Below, piece after piece: positions 47,296-55,901 of a stretch of 64,000 bases of DNA. Position 1 is the first letter of the stretch; each line of letters opens with the position of its first letter. Source of the DNA: Pseudomonas sp. SJZ079 (lineage in GTDB: Bacteria; Pseudomonadota; Gammaproteobacteria; Pseudomonadales; Pseudomonadaceae); NCBI RefSeq assembly GCF_007993865.1, contig NZ_VIUH01000001.1, positions 372,001-436,000 of the forward strand, in the 5' to 3' direction. Under the pieces are notes generated by a model that was given only the letters and a program-made list of their open reading frames with translations, did not search any database and had not been told where the DNA came from. The translations under genes were made by a program, and so were the position numbers.

Positions 47296-47616
47296 GCTGG
47301 TGTAGAGCACAGCGACAGAACGGCAGGAAGTCGTTCTGCACAGCTTTAGCTGCCCGCAGGGCGAGGTGTATGGCTGCACCTCATGAAACCCTGCCAGCAG
47401 GTGTACGCAACGGCGCCGCACAGGCGGATTTTTGCCGTCGATCCGCCACATGCTGCGAACTTCCAGTGGTCCCGCTTGATCAAATTTCCGAGAGCCCGCA
47501 AAACCCCGCGACACGGGCTATTGCGGCGCTATACAGCCCATGGACGGCGGAGTAGCATGCGCGCCATCTGGCGTTCGCCAGCTCCTCTGTTCCACTCTTC
47601 GGAACCTGACACCGCT
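47296..47616. other. Intergenic region before ndvB
   Basis: 321 nt without a convincing gene. The ndvB frame is open back to 47383, but the extra residues (Arg- and His-rich, no signal) do not look like protein. GGCGGATTTTTGCCGTCGATCCGCC contains 7-bp inverted arms at about 47424-47449. The ndvB promoter should lie here; I see no clear -35/-10 pair. Confidence 0.4.
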
Positions 47617-50211
47617 ATGCCTTCGCGTAAATTTGGTTTCAACCTGGTCATGGTCTTGGCGGTCGCCGCCCTGTTTACCGGTATCTGGGCCCTGTACAAC
47701 CGTCCGGTGAGCGCGCCGGACTGGCCCGAACAAATCTCCGGCTACTCCTTCTCGCCCTTCAGGAAAGGACAGGACCCACAGAACGACAGCTACCCGAGCG
47801 ACGATCAGATCCGCTCTGATCTCGAGCTGCTGGCCCGGCAGACGGACAATATCCGCACCTATTCGGTGGACGGCAGCCTGGCCGATATCCCGCGCCTGGC
47901 CGAGGAATTCGGCCTGCGCGTGACCCTGGGTATCTGGATCAGCCCGGACCAGGCGCGCAACGAACGCGAGATCGCCAAAGCCATCGAGCTGGCCAACAGC
48001 TCACGCAGTGTGGTGCGCGTGGTGGTCGGTAACGAGGCGCTGTTTCGCCGCGAAATCACCGCAGAACAATTGACCGACTACCTCGACCGGGTGCGCGCCG
48101 CCGTCAAAGTGCCGGTGACCACCTCGGAACAGTGGCACATCTGGGAGCAGAACCCGCAGCTGGCCAAGCATGTCGACTTGATCGCCGCGCATATCCTGCC
48201 CTACTGGGAATTCATGCCCATGGAGCAGTCGACCGAGTTCGTCCTCGACCGCGCCAAGGAGCTGAAGCGGCTGTTCCCGAAAAAGCCCCTGCTGCTGTCC
48301 GAAGTGGGCTGGCCGAGCAACGGTCGCATGCGTGGCGGCGCCGAGGCCACTCCGGCCGATCAGGCCATCTACCTGCGCACCCTGCTCACCGCCTTGAATG
48401 CCAAGGGCTACTCCTACTTCGTCATCGAAGCCTTCGATCAGCCCTGGAAAGCCACGGATGAAGGCTCGGTCGGCGCCTACTGGGGCGTATACAACCTCGA
48501 GCGCCAGGCCAAGTTCGCCTTCGAGGGCCCGGTAGTCGCCATCCCGCAATGGCGCCTGCTGGCCATCGCCTCGGTGGTCATGGCCCTGCTGGCCCTGGCC
48601 CTGTTGCTGATCGACGGCAGCGCCCTGCGCCAGCGCGGCCGCACCTTCCTGACCTTCGTCGCCTTTGCCGGCGGCTCGGTGCTGGTATGGATCGGCTATG
48701 ACTACAGCCAGCAATACAGCACCTGGTTCAGCGCTACCGTCGGCCTGTTGCTCGGCATCGGCGCCTTTGGCGTGTTCATCGTCCTGCTCACCGAGGCCCA
48801 TGAACTGGCCGAAACTGTGTGGATGAGCACCCGTCGCCGGCCGTTCCAGCCGGTGTTGGCGGACAGCGCCTACCGCCCCAAGGTATCGGTGCACGTGCCC
48901 TGCTACAACGAGCCAGCGGAGATGGTCAAACAGACCCTCGACGCCCTGGCCAACCTCGACTATCCGGACTTCGAAGTCCTGATCATCGACAACAACACCA
49001 AGGACCCGGCGGTGTGGCAGCCGGTGCAGGCCTATTGCGAGACGCTCGGCCCGCGCTTCAGGTTCTTCCACGTCGCGCCGCTGGCCGGCTTCAAGGGCGG
49101 TGCGCTGAACTACATCCTGCCGCACACGGCAAAGGATGCCGAAGTGATCGCGGTGATCGACTCCGACTACTGCGTCGACCGCAACTGGCTCAAGCACATG
49201 GTGCCGCACTTCGCCGACCCGAAAATCGCCGTGGTGCAGTCGCCGCAGGATTATCGCGACGACCAGGAAAGCACCTTCAAGAAGCTCTGCTACGCCGAAT
49301 ACAAGGGCTTCTTCCACATCGGCATGGTCACCCGCAACGACCGTAACGCGATCATCCAGCACGGCACCATGACCATGATCAGGCGCAGCGTGATGGACGA
49401 GTTGCAATGGGCCGACTGGACCATCTGCGAAGATGCCGAGCTCGGCCTGCGCGTGTTCAAGAAAGGCTATGCCGCCGCCTATGCCCACAACAGTTTCGGC
49501 AAGGGGCTGATGCCGGATACCTTCATCGACTTCAAGAAACAGCGCTTCCGCTGGGCCTACGGCGCCATTCAGATCATGAAGGGGCATGCCCGCAGCCTGT
49601 TCCTCGGCCGGGGGTCCGAACTCAATCGTGGCCAGCGCTACCACTTCATCGCCGGCTGGCTGCCCTGGGTCGCCGATGGCCTGAACATCTTCTTCACCGT
49701 CGGCGCACTGCTCTGGTCGGCGGCAATGATCATCGTGCCGCAGCGGGTCGACCCGCCACTGCTGATCTTCGCCATCCCGCCGCTGGCGCTGTTCGTGTTC
49801 AAGGTGGCGAAGATCGTCTTCCTCTACCAGCGCGCCGTGGGCGTCAACCTGAAAAAGGCCTTCTGCGCCGCCCTGGCCGGACTGTCGCTGTCGCACACCA
49901 TCGCCAAGGCGGTGCTGTACGGTTTCTTCACCACCAGCATCCCATTCTTCCGCACGCCGAAGATGGCCAGCAATCACGGTATTCGGGTGGCCCTGATGGA
50001 AGCCCGCGAAGAAGTATTCATCATGCTCCTGTTGTGGGGCGCGGCAGCCGGCATCACCGTGGTACAGGGCATGCCCAGCACTGACGTGATGTTCTGGGTG
50101 GCCATGCTGCTGGTGCAGTCGCTGCCTTACCTGGCCGCGCTGATCATGGCACTGCTCTCGTCATTGCCAAAACCGCAGGCGAAAGCCACGGACGAGCCTA
50201 TCGCCGTCTAG
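47617..50211 (+). CDS. ndvB: NdvB-type glucan synthase, GH17-GT2 fusion
   Basis: An 864-residue inner-membrane protein. A signal-anchor helix is followed by a GH17 domain (about 40-310) with both catalytic glutamates, Glu140 in VVGNEALF and Glu229 in SEVGWP. Two to three membrane helices follow, then a GT2 processive transferase (about 420-690) with Asp515-x-Asp517 in AVIDSDY, the catalytic Asp in TICEDAELG and Q642RFRW, and a C-terminal membrane block. In P. aeruginosa NdvB makes cyclic beta-1,3-glucans linked to biofilm antibiotic tolerance. As in PAO1, dapE follows directly. The GH17 half probably closes or transfers the glucan in the periplasm. Confidence 0.9.
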   Translation: MPSRKFGFNLVMVLAVAALFTGIWALYNRPVSAPDWPEQISGYSFSPFRKGQDPQNDSYPSDDQIRSDLELLARQTDNIRTYSVDGSLADIPRLAEEFGLRVTLGIWISPDQARNEREIAKAIELANSSRSVVRVVVGNEALFRREITAEQLTDYLDRVRAAVKVPVTTSEQWHIWEQNPQLAKHVDLIAAHILPYWEFMPMEQSTEFVLDRAKELKRLFPKKPLLLSEVGWPSNGRMRGGAEATPADQAIYLRTLLTALNAKGYSYFVIEAFDQPWKATDEGSVGAYWGVYNLERQAKFAFEGPVVAIPQWRLLAIASVVMALLALALLLIDGSALRQRGRTFLTFVAFAGGSVLVWIGYDYSQQYSTWFSATVGLLLGIGAFGVFIVLLTEAHELAETVWMSTRRRPFQPVLADSAYRPKVSVHVPCYNEPAEMVKQTLDALANLDYPDFEVLIIDNNTKDPAVWQPVQAYCETLGPRFRFFHVAPLAGFKGGALNYILPHTAKDAEVIAVIDSDYCVDRNWLKHMVPHFADPKIAVVQSPQDYRDDQESTFKKLCYAEYKGFFHIGMVTRNDRNAIIQHGTMTMIRRSVMDELQWADWTICEDAELGLRVFKKGYAAAYAHNSFGKGLMPDTFIDFKKQRFRWAYGAIQIMKGHARSLFLGRGSELNRGQRYHFIAGWLPWVADGLNIFFTVGALLWSAAMIIVPQRVDPPLLIFAIPPLALFVFKVAKIVFLYQRAVGVNLKKAFCAALAGLSLSHTIAKAVLYGFFTTSIPFFRTPKMASNHGIRVALMEAREEVFIMLLLWGAAAGITVVQGMPSTDVMFWVAMLLVQSLPYLAALIMALLSSLPKPQAKATDEPIAV

Positions 50212-50237
50212 CGTCGAACTGCCAGGAAACAGCCTCA

Positions 50238-50260
50238 CGGCGGCCAATGGCCGCCGTTTT
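50238..50260 (+). terminator. Intrinsic terminator of ndvB
   Basis: CGGCGGCC AAT GGCCGCCG forms an 8-bp perfect stem followed by TTTTGCTTT, 27 nt past the ndvB stop and 47 nt before dapE. Confidence 0.85.
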
Positions 50261-50306
50261 GCTTTAAGATGTCGGCCTTTCCGCTTGATGCCGCTCTGGA
50301 GCCGCA

Positions 50307-51461
50307 ATGACTGCCCCCTCCCCGACTCTCTCCCCGACCCTGGAACTCGCCTGCGACCTGATTCGCCGCCCGTCCGTCACCCCGTTTGACGAGGGCTGCC
50401 AGGAGTTGATGATGCGCCGCCTGGGTGCGCTCGGCTTCAAGGTCGAGCACATGCGCATCGAAGACGTGGAGAACTTCTGGGCGACCCACGGCGAGCAGGA
50501 CGGTCCGGTGCTGTGCTTCGCCGGCCACACCGACGTAGTGCCCACCGGCCCGCTGCAAGCCTGGCAGCACGCCCCCTTCGCCGCGCTGATCGATGAGCAG
50601 GGCATGCTCTGCGGACGTGGCGCCGCCGATATGAAAGGCAGCCTGGCGTCGATGATCATCGCCGTCGAGCGCTTCGTCGCCGACCATCCGCAGCACAAGG
50701 GCAGCATCGCCTTCCTGATCACCAGTGACGAGGAAGGCCCGGCCAAGCATGGCACCAAGGCGGTGATCGAACGTCTGGCCGCGCGCGGCGAGCGTCTGGA
50801 CTGGTGCATCGTCGGCGAACCCTCGAGCACCTCGCTGGTCGGCGACGTGGTCAAGAACGGGCGCCGTGGCTCGCTCGGCGCCACCCTCACCGTGCGCGGC
50901 GTGCAGGGTCACGTGGCTTACCCACACCTGGCGAAGAACCCGATCCACCTGGTTGCCCCGGCGTTGGCCGAACTGGCCGCCGAACACTGGGACGATGGCA
51001 ACGCGTTCTTCCCGCCGACCAGCTTCCAGGTCTCCAACCTCAACTCGGGCACCGGCGCGACCAACGTCATTCCCGGTGAGCTGCAGGCGATCTTCAACTT
51101 CCGCTTCTCCACCGAATCCACGGTCGAAGGCCTGCAACAGCGAGTCAACCAGATCCTCGACAAGCACGGCCTGGACTATCACGTGGAGTGGGCCCTGTCC
51201 GGCCTGCCGTTCCTCACCGAACCGGGCGCCCTGCTCGATGCGGTAGCCCACAGCATCAAAAGCGTGACCGGCCGCGAAACCACCCCGAGCACCAGCGGCG
51301 GCACTTCCGATGGCCGCTTCATCGCCACCCTGGGCACCCAGGTGGTCGAGCTTGGCCCGGTCAACGCTACCATCCACCAGATCAACGAGCGCGTGCTGGC
51401 CAGCGATCTGGAAGTACTGACCGAGATCTATTATCAAACTCTCGTGAAACTGCTCGCCTAA
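50307..51461 (+). CDS. dapE: Succinyl-diaminopimelate desuccinylase
   Basis: DapE removes succinate to give LL-diaminopimelate, completing with DapD and DapC the succinylase branch encoded in this window. The 384-residue M20 di-zinc enzyme shows the metal ligands in [12 protein letters not shown] and [10 protein letters not shown], the catalytic Glu-Glu in TSDEEGPA, and the dimerisation domain segment [15 protein letters not shown]. Its stop overlaps the rlmA start as TAATG. Confidence 0.97.
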   Translation: MTAPSPTLSPTLELACDLIRRPSVTPFDEGCQELMMRRLGALGFKVEHMRIEDVENFWATHGEQDGPVLCFAGHTDVVPTGPLQAWQHAPFAALIDEQGMLCGRGAADMKGSLASMIIAVERFVADHPQHKGSIAFLITSDEEGPAKHGTKAVIERLAARGERLDWCIVGEPSSTSLVGDVVKNGRRGSLGATLTVRGVQGHVAYPHLAKNPIHLVAPALAELAAEHWDDGNAFFPPTSFQVSNLNSGTGATNVIPGELQAIFNFRFSTESTVEGLQQRVNQILDKHGLDYHVEWALSGLPFLTEPGALLDAVAHSIKSVTGRETTPSTSGGTSDGRFIATLGTQVVELGPVNATIHQINERVLASDLEVLTEIYYQTLVKLLA

Positions 51462-52264
51462 TGCTGACCTGCCCCATCTGCCTGCAGGCGCTGAGCGCCG
51501 TCGACAATGGCGTGGCCTGCCCGGCCAATCACCGTTTCGACCGTGCGCGCCAGGGCTACCTGAACCTGCTACCGGTGCAGCACAAGAACAGCCGCGACCC
51601 CGGTGACAACGCCGCCATGGTCGAGGCCCGGCGGCGCTTTCTCGACGGCGGCCACTATGCGCCGCTGGCCAAGCGCCTGGCCGAACTGGCCGCCGGTTAT
51701 GCGCCCGCGCGCTGGCTGGATATCGGCTGCGGCGAGGGTTACTACACCACACAGATCGCCGATGCCCTGCCACAGGCCGAGGGCTACGCCCTGGATATCT
51801 CCCGCGAAGCGATCAAGCGCGGCTGCAAGCGTGCACCCCAGCTCGAGTGGCTGGTGGCAAGTATGGCCCGCGTACCGCTGAGTGACGCCAGCTGCCAGTT
51901 GCTCGCCAGCGTGTTCAGCCCGCTCGACTGGCAGGAAGCCCGGCGCCTGCTCGCCCCCGGTGGCGGTCTGCTACGCATGGGACCCACCCGCGACCATCTG
52001 CTGGAACTGCGCGGCAAGTTGTATGACCAGGTGCGCGACTACGACGACCAGAAGCACCTCGAGCTGATCCCGCCCGGCATGCAATTGGCACACAGTGAAA
52101 CCCTGACCTTCAACCTGCAGCTGACCAGCAACGAGGCCCGTGCCGACCTGCTGGCGATGACCCCCCACGGCTGGCGCGCCAGTGCCGAACGTCGCGCGGC
52201 GGTGATCGCCGAGCCGCTCGAGGTGACGGTTGCCATACGCTACGATTGGATCGAAAAACTTTAG
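51461..52264 (+). CDS. rlmA: 23S rRNA (guanine-745-N1)-methyltransferase RlmA
   Basis: RlmA methylates G745 of 23S rRNA, near the peptide exit tunnel. The 267 residues have an N-terminal zinc site with CPIC and CPANH spacing (Cys4, Cys7, Cys21, His25), the conserved DRARQGYLNLLPVQ, and a class I SAM domain (WLDIGCGEGYYTTQIAD). It starts with ATG in 1-nt overlap with dapE. The frame is open further upstream inside dapE, which is not meaningful. Confidence 0.94.
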   Translation: MLTCPICLQALSAVDNGVACPANHRFDRARQGYLNLLPVQHKNSRDPGDNAAMVEARRRFLDGGHYAPLAKRLAELAAGYAPARWLDIGCGEGYYTTQIADALPQAEGYALDISREAIKRGCKRAPQLEWLVASMARVPLSDASCQLLASVFSPLDWQEARRLLAPGGGLLRMGPTRDHLLELRGKLYDQVRDYDDQKHLELIPPGMQLAHSETLTFNLQLTSNEARADLLAMTPHGWRASAERRAAVIAEPLEVTVAIRYDWIEKL

Positions 52265-52279
52265 GCTCCCCAGGAACAG

Positions 52280-52657
52280 ATGACCATGCGCCAACCGGAT
52301 ATCGAGATTTACCTGAAAGATGCCGACCACACCGCCATCGCCGCCTGGTTGAGCGAGGCGCTGGGCCCCTGCACGGCCTGGCAACAGAAAGGCCAGACCT
52401 TCAAGTGCAGCGCCGCGGGTGTGCCCGTAACCTGGCTGCCGAAGGCCGTGGGCAAGTGGCACAGCCTGCACCTGAATAGCGACACCACCCCCTGGGACGA
52501 CGACCTGGCCTGCGCGCAAGCCGCGTTTGCCGCGCTCAACGTCGAGGTGCGTTGCGCGCCAGGCAGTTGGCAGGAAGAGGAAAGCGTCGAGCAGGCCGAC
52601 CGCTGGATGCGCATCAGCGCCGATGGCGTCGAGGAAATCACCTGGCGCACCGGCTGA
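52280..52657 (+). CDS. Conserved hypothetical protein of Pseudomonas
   Basis: A 125-residue soluble protein I cannot assign to a named family. It has no signal peptide or membrane helix. It is rich in Trp (AAWLSEAL, TAWQQKG, TWLPKAVGKWHS, ITWRTG), with an alternating helix-strand look. It follows rlmA by 15 nt and precedes a strong terminator, so it is the last gene of the dapE-rlmA transcript. In PAO1 a hypothetical gene (PA1160, as I recall) holds the same position between rlmA and a cold-shock gene. AGGA lies ahead of the ATG; a second Met two codons on is possible. Confidence 0.8.
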   Translation: MTMRQPDIEIYLKDADHTAIAAWLSEALGPCTAWQQKGQTFKCSAAGVPVTWLPKAVGKWHSLHLNSDTTPWDDDLACAQAAFAALNVEVRCAPGSWQEEESVEQADRWMRISADGVEEITWRTG

Positions 52658-52696
52658 GTGAACCCCACTACTGGCAATGGACCAGTAGCAGACACG

Positions 52697-52725
52697 AAAA
52701 AGCCCGTCGATGACGGGCTTTTTTT
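52697..52725. terminator. Bidirectional terminator between the rlmA operon and the cold-shock gene
   Basis: AAAAAGCCCGTC GAT GACGGGCTTTTTTT: a 7-bp GC stem flanked by A on one side and seven T on the other, so it can serve both converging transcripts. Confidence 0.9.
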
Positions 52726-52736
52726 GAGATCAGGTT

Positions 52737-52946
52737 TTACAGCGCGGCAACATCTTCCGCCTGCAAGCCTTTCTGCCCTTGGGTCACCGCGAACTCGACC
52801 TTCTGGCCTTCGGCCAGGGAACGGTGGCCGTCACCGCGAATGGCGCGGAAGTGGACGAACACATCGGCTCCGCTCTCACGCTGAATAAAGCCATAACCCT
52901 TGGAATCATTGAACCACTTGACGGTTCCAGTCTCACGATCAGCCAT
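52737..52946 (-). CDS. Cold-shock domain protein
   Basis: A 69-residue CspA-family RNA/DNA chaperone. The single OB fold shows RNP1 (KGYGFIQ) and RNP2 (VFVHF), and the opening [15 protein letters not shown] is characteristic. The start at 52946 has GGAG upstream; five more open codons are not conserved. Family members melt RNA structure in the cold or in stationary phase; which paralog this is cannot be told. It ends at a shared terminator. Confidence 0.95.
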   Translation of the reverse strand: MADRETGTVKWFNDSKGYGFIQRESGADVFVHFRAIRGDGHRSLAEGQKVEFAVTQGQKGLQAEDVAAL

Positions 52947-53237
52947 TGCCACAATCTCCAACTCACAATTTTTATTGTCTCGAAAAGACGCTTCGACGGG
53001 TCGTTGCTACAGCGCTTCCTGGTATCACCGCCCCCAGCCGAGATCAGTTGGGATCAGGCCTTACCGAGAGACGCCAACAACCACCGCCCAGCAGTATAGA
53101 GCAGGTTTTGTGACTGAAAAGCCGTTTATCGAAACAGCCAGAAGCCATACAGGGCAAGCCTTACAGCACTGTTACCACGTGCATTCAGGCTCACCAGCCC
53201 CTGTCGATCGGCAAGCGCCTAGCATGGCAGGCATGGC
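52947..53237 (-). promoter_or_regulatory. Leader and promoter region of the cold-shock gene
   Basis: About 290 nt without a coding gene separate the csp start from a hairpin repeat. Cold-shock genes typically have long structured 5' leaders that act as thermosensors, and this gap could hold one. I cannot place the transcription start with confidence. Confidence 0.4.
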
Positions 53238-53305
53238 GTAGCCCGGATGCAATCCGGGGGAGACATCTGCACTGAGCGACTCTCCCCGGATTTCATCCGG
53301 GCTAC
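53238..53305. repeat. CCCGGATG hairpin repeat, copy at the end of the ABC operon
   Basis: GTAGCCCGGATGCAATCCGG and its mirror CCGGATTTCATCCGGGCTAC lie head to head, joined through GGGAGA/TCTCCC pairing, giving about 25-bp imperfect arms. Each arm is itself a small hairpin (CCGGAT...ATCCGG). It lies just past the stop of the gldG-like gene and probably forms the 3' end of that transcript. Confidence 0.85.
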
Positions 53306-53322
53306 GGTTTGGCGCTGCTCAA

Positions 53323-55158
53323 TCAGGACTGCTGGCGCCGACGCCAGAGCCACAGCGCCAGCACGCCGAGGGTCAACAGCAACGGCACCAGGGCGATGTT
53401 GGCAAACTTCAGGCTACGCCCCAACGCCTCGATATCGGCGTTCAACTGATAGCGCACCTCGCGCAACTCCTTGCGGATTTTCACCTTCTCCTGAAGAAAC
53501 TGGCGCACCGTGGCCTGCTGTTCCGGGGTCAACTCCAGCGCCTTGCTCGGGTCATCGCTACGCTGCAGGGCGGCGAGCTTCTGCTCGGTGTCTGCCAGAC
53601 GCGCTTGCAGGGCCTGCTCCTTCTCGCGGAAACGCACTTCGGCGTCACGCTGAATCGCCTCGACCACCTCGAAGGGGCGAGTGAAACGCCCACGCGAACG
53701 CACGCTGATCAGCGCATCGGAACCGCTCAGGTTGTCCAGGGCGTTGATTGCGAAAGCGGCATTGTCGGCCCAGGGCTGCGGAATGCGCTGACCGAAGAAG
53801 TCCTGCACCTGCACCCACATGCGATCGGTGAGCAGGTCGGTGTCGGCCACCGCGATCACATTGATGCTATCCGCCTGTTTAAGCCCGTCCTTGCGTCCCT
53901 CGATGCCGTCCGGGTAGGCCGATTGTGCCGGACCGCTGATGCGCGCGGCGATGGCATAACGCTCACCGGTCGGCTGCAACTCACGGATCAACTCTTCCGG
54001 GTTTTGCAGCAGGCCGAAGCGTTTGGCATCGAACGGCATGGCGTACTGCGAACTCTGCAGCAGCGGGATAAAGCGGGTTTTCGCACCCTCCAGCGGTTCG
54101 AGAATACCGGCAGTGGCCACCGTCAGGTTTTCCAGGGCGGCGGTGCTGATGTCGTCCTGGTCCAGGGCGTTCTTCGGCAGGCTCAGCCAGGCCGCATGGC
54201 GTACCGCACGCTGACCCTGCCCCATGCTCACGGACATGGCGTAGGAGCCATCGCCGAGTACCTTGTCCGGCACCATGCGCAGGCCCCAGGCCTTGAACAG
54301 CGGCGTCAGGCTGGAAGACTTGTCGATGGCCATCTCACCCGGCATACCCGCCTGGGTATCGGCTTCACTGAAGGGGTCGACGAAGGCCAGCAACTTGCCG
54401 CCGCGCAGGACAAACTGGTCGATGGCGTAGAGGGTCTGCTCGGGCAGCTGCTTGGGATGGATCAGCAGCAGCACCGAGACCTGCTCGGGGATCAGGTCGA
54501 TGTCGGCCTTCAGGCTCTCGATCTTGAACAGCTGGCGGATTTCCTCCATGACCATCCAAGGGGGCGTTGGCTGACGCGCCTGCATGTCGAAGCCGCCATT
54601 GATCGGCAGGCCGGACAGCACGCCGACCACCGGCCGTTCAGGCTTCGCCAGGCTCTGCACCAGGCGGCTGAGCTCGTATTCGAGGAACTCCTCCTGGTCC
54701 AGGGCAAAGAACGGGATCACCTGGGTGTCGCCCTGAGCATTCTTGCCCGCCAGGCCGAGGTAGAGCTGATCACCGCCCTGCTGCAGCGGGATGCCCTGCA
54801 AACCGAACTCGGCGGCCTTGTCCTCGTCCTCGGAGAACGGCGCCGGATCGATGATGCGCAGCTGGATCTTGCCATCGGCCGCACGCTGATAGGCCTTGAG
54901 CATTTCCTCGACACGCTTGGCATAGTTGCGCAGCGCCGGCAGGTCCTTGGCCGTGGTGTCGGAGAAGAAAAAGTCCAACTCGATCGGCTGCTCCAGCTCG
55001 GCGAGGATCTGCTCGGTGCCGGCGGATATGGTGTAGAGCTTCTGTTCGGTCAGGTCCAGGCGGGCGCCACTCAGGCTCAGGCTGGAAAACAGATTGAAGG
55101 CGAGAAACGCCAGGGCAATGAGTAGCAACCCGGCGCTGGAGTACATCAGCTTTTTCAT
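53323..55158 (-). CDS. GldG-like auxiliary component of an ABC transporter
   Basis: A 611-residue protein with an N-terminal membrane helix (LLLIALAFLAFNLF), a large extracytoplasmic domain, a coiled coil near 510-575 (KEQALQARLADTEQKLAALQ), and a C-terminal helix ending in RRRQ. The periplasmic part starts with LDLTEQKLYTISAGTEQIL, characteristic of the GldG/ABC-transporter auxiliary family. It follows the permease by 8 nt. Substrate is unknown; in Bacteroidetes GldG serves gliding and secretion, which Pseudomonas lacks, so the role here must differ. Confidence 0.87.
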   Translation of the reverse strand: MKKLMYSSAGLLLIALAFLAFNLFSSLSLSGARLDLTEQKLYTISAGTEQILAELEQPIELDFFFSDTTAKDLPALRNYAKRVEEMLKAYQRAADGKIQLRIIDPAPFSEDEDKAAEFGLQGIPLQQGGDQLYLGLAGKNAQGDTQVIPFFALDQEEFLEYELSRLVQSLAKPERPVVGVLSGLPINGGFDMQARQPTPPWMVMEEIRQLFKIESLKADIDLIPEQVSVLLLIHPKQLPEQTLYAIDQFVLRGGKLLAFVDPFSEADTQAGMPGEMAIDKSSSLTPLFKAWGLRMVPDKVLGDGSYAMSVSMGQGQRAVRHAAWLSLPKNALDQDDISTAALENLTVATAGILEPLEGAKTRFIPLLQSSQYAMPFDAKRFGLLQNPEELIRELQPTGERYAIAARISGPAQSAYPDGIEGRKDGLKQADSINVIAVADTDLLTDRMWVQVQDFFGQRIPQPWADNAAFAINALDNLSGSDALISVRSRGRFTRPFEVVEAIQRDAEVRFREKEQALQARLADTEQKLAALQRSDDPSKALELTPEQQATVRQFLQEKVKIRKELREVRYQLNADIEALGRSLKFANIALVPLLLTLGVLALWLWRRRQQS

Positions 55159-55166
55159 GGGCGTCC

Positions 55167-55901
55167 TCAGTCAGCTTTCTTCAGATCGATGACCACCGCG
55201 GTCGCCGCCAGCCAGGCGGTGATCAGGGTGAGGAAGTACAGCAGGTCACGCAGGTCGATCACGCCCTTGCTGATGGCCTCGAAACGGGTCAGAAAGCTCA
55301 GCGAGGCCACGGCATCCACCAGCCACTGCGGCGCCCAGCCACTGAAACCGTCGAGCACCATGGGGAAACCGCTGACCATGAACAGGAAGCTCACGCTGAC
55401 CGCGAGGATGAAGGCGATCACCTGGTTCTTCGCCAGCGCCGACATGCACGAGCCGATCGCCAGATAGGCGCCCGCCAGCAGCCAACTGCCGATATAGCCG
55501 GTGACGATGGCGCCGTTGTCCGGCTCACCCAGGTAATTGACCGTGATGATCATCGGGAAGGTCAGCAGCAGCGCCAGACCGGCGAACACCCAGGCGGCGA
55601 AGAACTTGCCGGTGACCGCCTCGAAGCGGGTGATCGGCAGGGTCATCAGCAGTTCGATGGAGCCGGACTTGCGCTCCTCGGCCCACAGGCGCATGGCGAT
55701 GGCTGGCACCAGGAACAGGTACAGCCAGGGGTGGAAATTGAAGAACGGTGCGAGGTTGGCCTGGCCACTCTCGAAGAAGCCGCCCAGGTAGAAAGTGAAC
55801 ACCCCGGACAACACCAGGAAGATCACGATAAATACATAGGCCAGCGGCGTGGCGAAGTAGCTCGCCAGCTCGCGTTTGAAGATTATCGGCAACTGCGTCA
55901 T
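55167..55901 (-). CDS. ABC transporter permease (GldF/ABC-2 type)
   Basis: A 244-residue inner-membrane protein with six predicted helices, beginning FKRELASYFATPLAYVFIVIF and containing RLWAEERKSGSIELLMTLPI, the ABC-2 permease coupling segment that contacts the ATPase. It overlaps the ATPase gene by 4 nt and is followed by the GldG-like gene, forming an ATPase-permease-auxiliary set comparable to PA3672-PA3670 of PAO1 as I recall. Confidence 0.9.
   Translation of the reverse strand: MTQLPIIFKRELASYFATPLAYVFIVIFLVLSGVFTFYLGGFFESGQANLAPFFNFHPWLYLFLVPAIAMRLWAEERKSGSIELLMTLPITRFEAVTGKFFAAWVFAGLALLLTFPMIITVNYLGEPDNGAIVTGYIGSWLLAGAYLAIGSCMSALAKNQVIAFILAVSVSFLFMVSGFPMVLDGFSGWAPQWLVDAVASLSFLTRFEAISKGVIDLRDLLYFLTLITAWLAATAVVIDLKKAD

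Noticed and set aside
46114..47514. A 466-codon frame opposite the iron alcohol dehydrogenase
   Set aside because: Antisense shadow extending into non-coding sequence; no recognisable motif.
48001..49977. A 658-codon frame opposite ndvB
   Set aside because: Antisense shadow; the plus strand has all GH17 and GT2 catalytic motifs in frame.
52900..53241. A 113-codon plus-strand frame upstream of the cold-shock gene
   Set aside because: It starts inside the cold-shock gene antisense and has no protein-like features.
53605..55125. A 506-codon frame opposite the gldG-like gene
   Set aside because: Antisense shadow; the minus strand carries the GldG domain, coiled coil and membrane helices.
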